Program-made: the position numbers and the translations under genes
Shown: piece after piece, positions 26,245 to 34,196 of the stretch
Numbering within the stretch: position 1 is the stretch's first letter
How the letters are laid out: each line of letters opens with the position of its first letter
The notes under the pieces: generated by a model
Database searches by the model: none
Told to the model about the DNA's origin: nothing
The model's input: the letters and a program-made list of their open reading frames with translations, nothing else
NCBI GenBank assembly: GCA_964525495.1
Contig: CAZGHS010000003.1
Location: 1 to 64,000, forward strand
Direction: 5' to 3'
Length of the DNA stretch: 64,000 nt
Source: CAZGHS01 sp964525495
GTDB lineage: Bacteria > Patescibacteriota > Microgenomatia > JALYQM01

Positions 26245-27144
26245 ATGAATTATTCCCATATTCCTGTGATGCGTGATGAGGTACTGCAGGCTCTTCAAAT
26301 AGAGCAGGGTAGTCACTATATAGATTGTACGTTTGGTGGTGGTGGATACAGTGTCGGAATAGCTGCAGAAGAGGGACAAGTGCTTGGGCTTGATCTAGAT
26401 CAAGACGCTATAGATTATTTCAATTCACGTACTGACATAGATCCTGAAATCCGTTCTCGAATTCAAGTAGTCCATGCTAATTTTGATGCGGTGTTTGATA
26501 ATGCTCAACGTATTGGATTTAATCCTGTTAAGGGCGTGGTTTTTGATCTTGGAGTGTCGAGTTATCAGTTGGATACGGGTGATAAGGGTTTTTCTTTTAT
26601 GCGTGCTGGTCCGCTTGATATGCGTATGGATCAGAGTATTGGTGCTACTGCGGGGAAATTGCTTGATATTCTCGATTTTAAATCCTTGGTACGCATATTT
26701 ATTATGTATGGGGACGAGATGCATGCGCGTAGAATTGCTCAAGCAGTTATTGATGCACGACCGTCGGTAATGGGCGCACGATATTGGGAAGATAAAACAA
26801 CTGCAGATTTCGCTCACTTGGTTGAAGTTGCAGTCGGAGGTCGTAAGGAACGCATTCATCCAGCGACGCGCGTCTTTCAGGCTTTGCGTATGGCAGTCAA
26901 TGACGAGACTGGAAATTTGGAACGCGGATTACGCAGTGCTTGGGATTGCTTGCAGTCTGGTGGACGGATTGTTGCCGTAGCTTTTCATTCGATCGAGGAT
27001 CGCATCGTGAAGGATTTTATGGATGAATGTGAGCAGAAGTACAAAGGTAAACAGATCGGAGAAGTTAGGACACCTTCTGAAAAAGAAGTCTCAACTAATC
27101 CTCGCTCTCGAAGTGCCAAAATGCGAGTTGTCCAAAAATTATGA
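26245..27144 (+). CDS. rsmH: 16S rRNA (cytosine-1402-N4)-methyltransferase
   Basis: Methylates C1402 of 16S rRNA with S-adenosylmethionine. HIPVMRDEVLQAL at the start, the cofactor loop DCTFGGGGYS, FDLGVSSYQLD and RVFQALRMAVNDE are the family blocks in order. At 299 residues it has normal length. The ATG at 26245 begins directly at the conserved HIPVM region; a start 15 bases upstream is less likely. It heads the dcw cluster as in most bacteria. Confidence 0.95.
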   Translation: MNYSHIPVMRDEVLQALQIEQGSHYIDCTFGGGGYSVGIAAEEGQVLGLDLDQDAIDYFNSRTDIDPEIRSRIQVVHANFDAVFDNAQRIGFNPVKGVVFDLGVSSYQLDTGDKGFSFMRAGPLDMRMDQSIGATAGKLLDILDFKSLVRIFIMYGDEMHARRIAQAVIDARPSVMGARYWEDKTTADFAHLVEVAVGGRKERIHPATRVFQALRMAVNDETGNLERGLRSAWDCLQSGGRIVAVAFHSIEDRIVKDFMDECEQKYKGKQIGEVRTPSEKEVSTNPRSRSAKMRVVQKL

Positions 27145-27156
27145 TATAGTGATAGC

Positions 27157-27432
27157 ATGGAACTGCCTGCTTTCTTTACTCTTAAGCGAGTTTTTGTTGT
27201 TACTACTGCTTTAACTCTTATTTCTTTTTTTGTATTGCTTGTTATTGCTAATATGATGAACCGGCGTGGTATTAAAGAACTACAGGTTATTGAGCAAGAA
27301 ACAGGAGATTACTCCACCAGTATCCGCGCGCTTGATAGGGATATTGCGACATATTCTGCACTTATTCGTATTGAAAAACGTGCCCGTGATCTTGGTTTTA
27401 TACCGATAAAAAAAACTGAATTTATTAAATAA
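27157..27432 (+). CDS. ftsL: FtsL-like cell division protein
   Basis: A 91-residue bitopic protein: a short cytoplasmic N-terminus, one membrane helix at about 13-34, a coiled-coil stretch (about 38-72), and an end (RIEKRARDLGFIP) typical of FtsL/DivIC proteins. Its place between rsmH and ftsI is the standard one. It would act in the septal FtsQ-FtsL-FtsB-type complex. A TGA-TATAGT extended -10 (27145-27150) ends 6 bases before the ATG. Confidence 0.82.
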   Translation: MELPAFFTLKRVFVVTTALTLISFFVLLVIANMMNRRGIKELQVIEQETGDYSTSIRALDRDIATYSALIRIEKRARDLGFIPIKKTEFIK

Positions 27433-27435
27433 TCT

Positions 27436-29223
27436 ATGTATAGATTGCGTTTACTTTTTGCCTTTTTCGTTGCGCTTGTTGTGCTTGTGTGGTTGCGATT
27501 GTTTTATTGGCAAGTAATCACTGGTGACAAGATAAAAGTTATAGCAGCATCACAGCACACAGGTAAGTTTTTGTTAAGTGCTAAGCGTGGTGAGTTTTTT
27601 ACGCAGGATGGATTTCCACTTGTTCTTAATAATGTTGTATATCGTGTCGTGGCAAACCCGTCCGAGATTGATAAACAGCGTGAAATTGCTGAGAAATTTT
27701 CGCAACTTGCAGCAGATGATGAACAGCATAAGCGATCAATCGCGATGCAGATTATGCATGAAGCAACTGCGGCTACAATTCCGGGAGTATTTACGCTTAC
27801 TCCAGTTGAGCTAGACCAGAGGCGTTTTGAAGAGCAAAAACGGTTGGATACGTTGCTTTCTCAACGTGACTTGCGATGGGCGCAGCTTTATTCGCATGTC
27901 TCCCTTGAGATGAAAGAGAAAATGGAGTCATATGATTTTAAAGGAATTACCTTTGAAGATACGTTTGGTCGTTTGTATCCCGAAGCTTCTTTGTCTGGCA
28001 CTATTGCGGGATTTTTGGGTTCTGATGTGAACGGACAACCCAAGGGCTCGTATGGCCTTGAAGGGAAGTACGAAGGGGAGATATCAGGTAAGAGTGGGCG
28101 AGTAGTGCAAGAACAAGATGCTCGCGGTCGACCGATTATTACGGGTGGCAATCGTACTATTACAGCGCGTCAAGGTTCAGATCTTTATTTAACTTTGGAT
28201 AGAACTGTGCAGTATGTGGCACAGACTAAGCTTGAAGAAGGTATTCGGAAATATGGTGCTAAAGGTGGGTCAATTGTTATTATGGAGCCTAAAACTGGCG
28301 CTATTTTAGCGATGAGCTCCTTCCCTAATCTTGATCCAGAATTGCGAGAGTATTTTCCTGAAGAATGGTACCGAAATCCAATAGTTGCGGATACGTATGA
28401 GCCTGGTTCAACATTTAAAACGCTGGTAATGGCTGCAGGTATTGATGCAGGCGTTATAGATTATGATACTCGATGTCCTGTCTGTGCTGGCCCACGTAAG
28501 GTCGGAGCGCATTTGATTCGTACATGGAATAACCAGTATATGGATAATCCGACTATGGTAGATGTGTTGGTGCATTCAGATAATACTGGAATGGTTTTCA
28601 TTGGTGATAAATTAGGTAAAGACCGATTGTATGACTATTTAAAGAACTTTGGATTTGGTGAGTTGACTGGTGTAGATTTGCAGGATGAGACAGGATCACA
28701 GTTACGGAAACCTCAGGATATGCGAGATATAGATTTTGCTACTGAGACGTTTGGTCAAGGTATCGCTGTAACTCCAATACAAATGGTGCGAGCGGTGGGT
28801 GCTATTGCTAATAACGGTATGTTGATGAAGCCGTACCTTGTTCATACTATCCAGAGAGATACTGAAAAGGTAGAGATTAAACCTGAGGAATTGAAGCAGG
28901 TTATTAGTGAGCGAAGTGCACAGACTATGGTGGATATTATGGTGAAGTCGGCAGAACATGGTGAAGCAAAATTTGCGATGTTGCCGGGATATAGGATCGC
29001 TGGAAAAACAGGTACTGCTCAGATTGCGATCGACGGTGTGTATGATGAAAAAAAAACAATTGCTTCATTTGTCGGATTTGCTCCTGCAGATAATCCGAAG
29101 TTTGTAATGCTTGTAAAATTAGTGGAACCTACGTCCTCTCAGTGGGGATCGGAGACTGCCGCTCCTCTTTTCTTTACAGTAGCGCGTGATCTGCTTAATT
29201 ACTATGAGATTTCGCCGCAGTAA
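27436..29223 (+). CDS. ftsI: Septal peptidoglycan transpeptidase (class B PBP)
   Basis: A 595-residue class B penicillin-binding protein. A single N-terminal membrane helix (about 5-22) is followed by a pedestal domain (RGEFFTQDGFPL near 50) and the transpeptidase domain with all three motifs: STFK (S325), SDN (381-383) and KTGT (524-527). It cross-links glycan made by the SEDS partner FtsW at the septum. An extra helical stretch around residues 80-150, within the pedestal, makes it slightly long. It is 3 bases downstream of ftsL. Confidence 0.94.
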   Translation: MYRLRLLFAFFVALVVLVWLRLFYWQVITGDKIKVIAASQHTGKFLLSAKRGEFFTQDGFPLVLNNVVYRVVANPSEIDKQREIAEKFSQLAADDEQHKRSIAMQIMHEATAATIPGVFTLTPVELDQRRFEEQKRLDTLLSQRDLRWAQLYSHVSLEMKEKMESYDFKGITFEDTFGRLYPEASLSGTIAGFLGSDVNGQPKGSYGLEGKYEGEISGKSGRVVQEQDARGRPIITGGNRTITARQGSDLYLTLDRTVQYVAQTKLEEGIRKYGAKGGSIVIMEPKTGAILAMSSFPNLDPELREYFPEEWYRNPIVADTYEPGSTFKTLVMAAGIDAGVIDYDTRCPVCAGPRKVGAHLIRTWNNQYMDNPTMVDVLVHSDNTGMVFIGDKLGKDRLYDYLKNFGFGELTGVDLQDETGSQLRKPQDMRDIDFATETFGQGIAVTPIQMVRAVGAIANNGMLMKPYLVHTIQRDTEKVEIKPEELKQVISERSAQTMVDIMVKSAEHGEAKFAMLPGYRIAGKTGTAQIAIDGVYDEKKTIASFVGFAPADNPKFVMLVKLVEPTSSQWGSETAAPLFFTVARDLLNYYEISPQ

Positions 29224-29240
29224 GATATAATTCATGCACT

Positions 29241-30614
29241 ATGGCTCTTGATGAAGTTTTAAACCCTTTGCGTTATGGTCGCGCTATAGCGGCATCTGCT
29301 CTGCATAGTTTTCCGTCAAATAAAATGTGTGTGATTGGTGTGACCGGTACGGACGGTAAAACAACGACGACTAGTTTGATTTATCATATTTTGAAATCCC
29401 AAAAGAAAAAAGTAGGATTGATTTCGACGATTGCCGCTAAAATCTTTGATGGCTCGAAAGAAGAAATCTTGGATACGGGATTTCATGTCACTACGCCGGA
29501 TAGTTTTAATATACAAAAATTATTAAAAAAGATGGTTGATAGTGGATGTATGTATGCTGTTGTGGAAGCGACATCTCATGCCTTTGCGCAAGAACGTTTG
29601 GCCGGCATAAATTTTGATATTGGTGTTGTGACTAATATTTCGCATGAGCATCTGGACTATCATAAAACGCTTGAGCGCTATGTTCTTGCTAAAGCGCAGT
29701 TGTTTCGACGAGATTCTAATTTTTATGCCCGTAAAACAGAGAAATCTGTGGCAATTTTGAATACCGATGATGCGAGCTGGGATCTTTTAAAACCGTATAC
29801 ACAGGACTGGAGCGTTGTAGGTTATGGCTTTAATGACTTTTCGAAGTTTCGTATAGGTGACCCAACATATTTTCTTGATCATACTGAATATACGCTTGTA
29901 ACTCAGGATGATAACGGTAATCCGCTTGAAACATTTAAAGTGCGGTCACCGCTTATCGGAGAATATAATGCATACAATGTATCTGCGGCAATTTCTGCAT
30001 GTTTCGAACTCGGCGTGGGGATAACGGAATGTATTGCATCACTCGAGTCGTTTGGGGTTTTGCCTGGTCGTTTTGAACGACATACTACTAAATCTCATGG
30101 TCTTGTGGTGGTGGATTTTGCTCATACGCCGAATGCTCTGGAGCAGATACTTACTTTTGTTAGGCCATTGGTAAAGGGAAAAGTAATTATTGTGTTTGGA
30201 TCGGCTGGCTTGAGAGATAGAGAAAAGCGCTTCTTGATGGGCGAAATAGCAGGTAAAAATGCTGACATCTCGATTATAACAGCTGAGGATCCTCGTACTG
30301 AACGCGTAGAGGATATATCAGCGGAGATTGCCCGAGGAGTTGTAGAAGGTGGTGCTGAAGCATATCCAGCCGAATCGATGGCATCGCTTGATTCAGCTGA
30401 AGTTCGCCATGCACTGTATGAACATATACCTTTATATATGCTTGTTACTGATCGACGAAAGGCTATTATTACTGGTGTAGGTGTTGCAGGACCTGATGAT
30501 GTAGTTCTGATTTGTGGAAAAGGACACGAAACAAGTATGTGTTATGGTACTGAAGAGCGGCCGTGGAGTGATCAGGCTGTTGTTAAGGAAGCTATTCAAT
30601 TATTTGAAGGATAA
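29241..30614 (+). CDS. murE: MurE-type Mur ligase lacking the N-terminal domain
   Basis: Adds the third amino acid to UDP-MurNAc-L-Ala-D-Glu. The ATP loop GVTGTDGKTTTTS starts at about residue 33; ATSHAFAQ, TNISHEHLDYH and the C-terminal FAHTPNALEQIL and GKGHE follow. Standard MurE has about 100 residues before the ATP loop for UDP-sugar binding; here only about 30 remain. The DNPR motif that selects diaminopimelate reads EDPR (AEDPRTE), so the amino acid added is uncertain. A TATAAT at 29226-29231 lies 9 bases before the start. Confidence 0.85.
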   Translation: MALDEVLNPLRYGRAIAASALHSFPSNKMCVIGVTGTDGKTTTTSLIYHILKSQKKKVGLISTIAAKIFDGSKEEILDTGFHVTTPDSFNIQKLLKKMVDSGCMYAVVEATSHAFAQERLAGINFDIGVVTNISHEHLDYHKTLERYVLAKAQLFRRDSNFYARKTEKSVAILNTDDASWDLLKPYTQDWSVVGYGFNDFSKFRIGDPTYFLDHTEYTLVTQDDNGNPLETFKVRSPLIGEYNAYNVSAAISACFELGVGITECIASLESFGVLPGRFERHTTKSHGLVVVDFAHTPNALEQILTFVRPLVKGKVIIVFGSAGLRDREKRFLMGEIAGKNADISIITAEDPRTERVEDISAEIARGVVEGGAEAYPAESMASLDSAEVRHALYEHIPLYMLVTDRRKAIITGVGVAGPDDVVLICGKGHETSMCYGTEERPWSDQAVVKEAIQLFEG

Positions 30615-30618
30615 TCCT

Positions 30619-31455
30619 ATGGATACGCGCCCAATCGGGGTATTTGATTCTGGTTTTGGTGGTTTGACTGTTTTGTCTTCCTTGTGCTCTGTAATGCCTC
30701 ATGAAAGTTTTATTTATATTGCTGATACACTTCATCTGCCGTATGGTAATAAGCCTTCGACAGATATAATTGCATATTCCATTGAATTGACGCAGTATTT
30801 ACTTTCTCATGATGTGAAGGCTATTGTTATGGCCTGCAATACATCTTCAACTATTTCTTTGCCTGTTATTAAAAATCAGTTTAGCGTACCTTTTTTTGGT
30901 CTGGTGGATGCTGCTGTTGAATCAGTCATGCAGTATCAGAATATAGTGGGAAAAGATATTCACCGACTTGGTTTGATTGGTTCTAAAAACACTATCGCAT
31001 CACGGGCTCATGAGAATGGATTGCGAACTGCTGGGTATGCGGGAGAAATCTTTACTCAGTCGTGTCCTTTGTTTGTATCGTTGATCGAAGAGGGGATTTT
31101 TGATGAAAACGTCTGGCGAGCAATGATTGGATATTATTTGAGCCCTTTTTTGGATAAGCGCATCGATTGTTTACTTTTGGCAGGGACACATTACTCTGTT
31201 GTTCTAGAGTATTTGCAGAGTTTTTTTGACGGATCTACACAGATCTTGGATCCTAATTTTCGTATATCGCGTGAAGTTGCAGATTATTTGCAGAAATCCG
31301 AGACTACTAACCAAACTGGTGCAGGGTCTGTAGAGTTGTGTGTTACTGGTAAGGTAGACTCATTTCGATCGGCATATCCGAGATTTTTACGTTACGAGGA
31401 GTCTCGTATTCGGGATATACGGCATATTGATCTTACCAGTGGAAGCAGTCTCTAA
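30619..31455 (+). CDS. murI: Glutamate racemase homologue missing the second catalytic cysteine
   Basis: A 278-residue member of the aspartate/glutamate racemase family. The N-terminus GVFDSGFGGLTVL and ADTLHLPYGNK are typical, and the first catalytic cysteine is present in ACNTSST (C73). The second half of the active site, normally GCTH, reads AGTH, so glycine (189) stands where the second catalytic cysteine should be. That base is required for two-base racemisation, so classical activity is doubtful. It follows murE by 4 bases and faces the murL-murD pair, which could supply D-glutamate instead. The upstream in-frame start at 30514 lies inside murE and is rejected. Confidence 0.85.
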   Translation: MDTRPIGVFDSGFGGLTVLSSLCSVMPHESFIYIADTLHLPYGNKPSTDIIAYSIELTQYLLSHDVKAIVMACNTSSTISLPVIKNQFSVPFFGLVDAAVESVMQYQNIVGKDIHRLGLIGSKNTIASRAHENGLRTAGYAGEIFTQSCPLFVSLIEEGIFDENVWRAMIGYYLSPFLDKRIDCLLLAGTHYSVVLEYLQSFFDGSTQILDPNFRISREVADYLQKSETTNQTGAGSVELCVTGKVDSFRSAYPRFLRYEESRIRDIRHIDLTSGSSL

Positions 31456-31464
31456 ACCTACTTT

Positions 31465-31492
31465 GACATGTTACGACCGTCTTAAACATGTC
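31465..31492. terminator. Hairpin between convergent murI and murD
   Basis: GACATGTT (31465-31472) pairs perfectly with AACATGTC (31485-31492) around a 12-base loop in the 46-base gap between the two gene ends. There is no clear T-run, so it is only a candidate bidirectional stop signal. Confidence 0.4.
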
Positions 31493-31501
31493 TTCAGTGG
31501 T

Positions 31502-32800
31502 TTAGTAATCAATAATAGCTTTTTTGAACATTTTTCCGCGTTCTTCGAAATCCTTAAACATATTGTAGCTTGCTGCGGCTGGGGAGAGTATGCAGGTTTT
31601 TCCACTTTCAGTGTTTTGGAATGCTTTTTTGACTGCTTCTTGCATGGTGATTGTGGGAAGTGCTTGTATTTGTGTTTCGATCGAACGATCTTCGCTTAGC
31701 AATTCGCTCCAGATACGGGTGCCAGTAGTGGGAAATAAAATAATAGTTTTAAGTTTCGATGATTTGATATAGTCTTTAAGCTTTTTATAGTCTAGACCTC
31801 GTTCGTAACCACCAAGGATTAATGTTGTTACATTTGGTGAAAGTGCTTCGAGTGCATTTATTGTTGCTTCAGGGGTAGTTGCTATGGAGTCATTATAGAA
31901 TGTTATTCCATTTTTTGTTATTACTTTTTCAAGTCTATGTTCGAGTGGTTTAAAGTTTTGGAGTGTTTCTGTAATTTTTTCTTGCGGTATTCTGAATTGG
32001 GATGCCACGGTGATTGCTGCTATGCAGTTTTCTTTATTGCCCTCGCCAATTAGTTGAGTTTGAATTGAGTTGAGTAATTGATTGTCTTCCAGTGTAAAGG
32101 TTATCTTTTTCGCTTTACTGTTTTGTGCGATTTGCGACGTATGATTATGTGTGGGATTGAATACTAGTATATCGCCTGCAGATTGAAATTTTGTAATATT
32201 AGCTTTTGCTTCAATGTATTTTTCAAAAGTACCATGATAGGAAAGATGCTCGGGTTCTATTTCGAGAATAACGGCTATATGAGGACTATATCGAGCATCC
32301 TCAAGTTGGTAGCTGGAGAGTTCCATGACAAATACGGTTTCAGTAGTGGAGTTGTCGATATTATCTAGCACTGCTTTTCCAATATTTCCTACAAGGCGAA
32401 CATCCGGCAAATGAGAGTGTAGGAGTGCATGAATGAGTGATGTGGTTGTGCTTTTGCCTTTGGTACCGGTTATACCAATGATAGAACCTAGTTTGAGTGA
32501 GAAGAATATATTGGTAACGGATGTAACATGGCCACCAGCTTGCAGATGTTCTTGAATTTCTGGTTGAGATGCCGGAATTCCGGGTGATCGGATAATAGTA
32601 GAATATTTGTTCAAGTGAGAGAGATAGTCGTCACCAATATGAACAGTTATTTCTCCAAGCCCGGTAGTATCTATTTCGTTTTTATCTGCTATAGCGATTG
32701 CTCCTTGGAAATTAATTTTTTGCAGGAAGTTATAGGCGCTTTTGCCTTCACGACCAAATCCGAGAATTAGTATTTTGTCTCCCTGGAGTTCGGGTGTCAT
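31502..32800 (-). CDS. murD: UDP-N-acetylmuramoyl-L-alanine:glutamate ligase
   Basis: A 432-residue Mur ligase. The N-terminal ILILGFGREGKSAYNFL Rossmann loop, the ATP loop GITGTKGKSTTTS near residue 110, and VMELSSYQLE and EPEHLSYHGTF identify MurD. The C-terminal domain has YNDSIATTPEAT and GGYERGLDY. It overlaps the 3' end of murL by 4 bases, so the pair is translationally coupled. In Xanthomonas, MurD2 adds L-glutamate and MurL then inverts it; this enzyme may likewise use L-glutamate. That is inferred from the pairing. Confidence 0.92.
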   Translation of the reverse strand: MTPELQGDKILILGFGREGKSAYNFLQKINFQGAIAIADKNEIDTTGLGEITVHIGDDYLSHLNKYSTIIRSPGIPASQPEIQEHLQAGGHVTSVTNIFFSLKLGSIIGITGTKGKSTTTSLIHALLHSHLPDVRLVGNIGKAVLDNIDNSTTETVFVMELSSYQLEDARYSPHIAVILEIEPEHLSYHGTFEKYIEAKANITKFQSAGDILVFNPTHNHTSQIAQNSKAKKITFTLEDNQLLNSIQTQLIGEGNKENCIAAITVASQFRIPQEKITETLQNFKPLEHRLEKVITKNGITFYNDSIATTPEATINALEALSPNVTTLILGGYERGLDYKKLKDYIKSSKLKTIILFPTTGTRIWSELLSEDRSIETQIQALPTITMQEAVKKAFQNTESGKTCILSPAAASYNMFKDFEERGKMFKKAIIDY

Positions 32801-34176
32801 AAATGTGCTTCCTGTAGTGCTTTTATGAGTAATGGTATGTAGTCGTTGGGAATGAAATGTTCGGTTTTGTGTAGTTGACGCAGTGCATGAGCTATCTCGT
32901 TTGTATCGTTATCCATATTGAGATTAAGATTATCTCGAAGCTGTTCTAAGAAAACAGGGAGTGGTAGTACGTCTTTTCCAAATTTTTTGAGTGTTAAGAA
33001 AACGGCTATTTTTGATTCGGCAGGTGTACCTACACATTCGAGAGGTTTAAAATTACCAAGCCCAACGAGATCTCTAATATGCTGTTGGATCGCTGGATTT
33101 TGGAATAGGTCCCCACCAAATATTTGTTGCAGTTGGTTTTGAGACAAAAACGGCGCTAGGACAAGATAGATAAATGCGCATTTGGCACATTCGCCGCACC
33201 AGGAATCTAATTTAAGATTGCGATTGCAGCTTCTGAATATAAGGTGATGCCGTGGATACTGAGAGAATAGCCAGGCAATTTGTAATTCATTTAATGGTCG
33301 AAGAATGCTGAAATAGTTCAGTTCTTTATTTATATAGGTAGCAATATATTCTCTGAACATTTTTTCAAAAACTATACTTTTTGCGTACTGGTGATTAATT
33401 ATTTTATCTAAGTAAGGCAAATTGCCTTCATTGGCACCAATTTCATTTGAAGCGATAATATTTTTATATCCAAATACATGAGCTATTAGTAGAGATAGAA
33501 AGGCAACCATAGCAGAAAAAGGCATATGTCCGGTGAGATACCCTTGCCTGCTGATTTGTAATAACGTGGTATCGATCTCTTTGTAAGCCTTGAATGCGTG
33601 GGGATAACCTGCGGCATTTCCTGCATCGGTAGGGGCTCTTTCAGGGTTATTAATTATCTGAGTGAATGTGGCCTGGTTTTCTTGTACGTTTTTTAGAATT
33701 TCTAGTGTCACTGCAGAATCTTTTCCTCCGCTTGAGAGGATCAGATTACCTTGATAATCAGCACTTTCAGAGAGCGCGATTACTTTGTCCGATTGTGATG
33801 TTACTGTAAGAAAATCTGATGGGCGGAAATCAATGTTGTTTGTGTAATAAAATTCACCAAGCGACTCGATTATTAATGTATGCCACCATACTGTTTGCTC
33901 GGGAGTGAGATGACCAGCTTTGATTATGTATTGTGGAGATACAGCAGATTTCCAATAGTTTACGCCCTCCATAATGCCTAGATTAAAGACAAAAACATCG
34001 AGATCCTGCGTGTGTGGAGCTTTCTCTACGAGGGGAATGCGGATTGTTGGACTGAAATGAATATCTGGCGCCAGCGTGTAATGAAATTCACACCATAATT
34101 CTTTATTTTTTATATGATACGCATACGAATCGTAGCTGAGATATGGGTGTTTTTCTCTGAGTTCGTTAGGTTTCAT
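32797..34176 (-). CDS. murL: MurL-like UDP-MurNAc-L-Ala-L-Glu epimerase
   Basis: A 459-residue protein with a PP-loop ATPase signature SSGGKDS (148-154) and a cysteine cluster near the end of the core: C317, then CGECAKC (C327, C330, C333). This layout matches MurL, which adenylates the terminal L-glutamate of UDP-MurNAc-L-Ala-L-Glu and epimerises it to D-Glu. The strongest support is context: it overlaps murD by 4 bases and starts 20 bases from murC on the other strand, with a cysteine-deficient MurI nearby. I recognised it by the ATP loop, cysteine pattern and neighbours, not by database search. Confidence 0.8.
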   Translation of the reverse strand: MKPNELREKHPYLSYDSYAYHIKNKELWCEFHYTLAPDIHFSPTIRIPLVEKAPHTQDLDVFVFNLGIMEGVNYWKSAVSPQYIIKAGHLTPEQTVWWHTLIIESLGEFYYTNNIDFRPSDFLTVTSQSDKVIALSESADYQGNLILSSGGKDSAVTLEILKNVQENQATFTQIINNPERAPTDAGNAAGYPHAFKAYKEIDTTLLQISRQGYLTGHMPFSAMVAFLSLLIAHVFGYKNIIASNEIGANEGNLPYLDKIINHQYAKSIVFEKMFREYIATYINKELNYFSILRPLNELQIAWLFSQYPRHHLIFRSCNRNLKLDSWCGECAKCAFIYLVLAPFLSQNQLQQIFGGDLFQNPAIQQHIRDLVGLGNFKPLECVGTPAESKIAVFLTLKKFGKDVLPLPVFLEQLRDNLNLNMDNDTNEIAHALRQLHKTEHFIPNDYIPLLIKALQEAHL

Positions 34177-34183
34177 GATATGC

Positions 34184-34194
34184 TATATTATACT
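34184..34194. promoter_or_regulatory. Overlapping divergent -10 boxes for murC and murL-murD
   Basis: In a 20-base gap, TATATT (34184-34189, + strand) lies 7 bases before the murC ATG, and TATAAT on the - strand (34192-34187) lies 10 bases before the murL ATG. Both would give leaderless or nearly leaderless transcripts, and RNA polymerase could not occupy both at once. The -35 boxes are weak on both sides. Confidence 0.5.
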
Positions 34195-34196
34195 CT

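Noticed and set aside
26425..26859. A 144-codon minus-strand frame opposite rsmH
   Set aside because: It lies wholly within rsmH, has no recognisable domain or ribosome site, and is best explained by codon bias of the sense gene.
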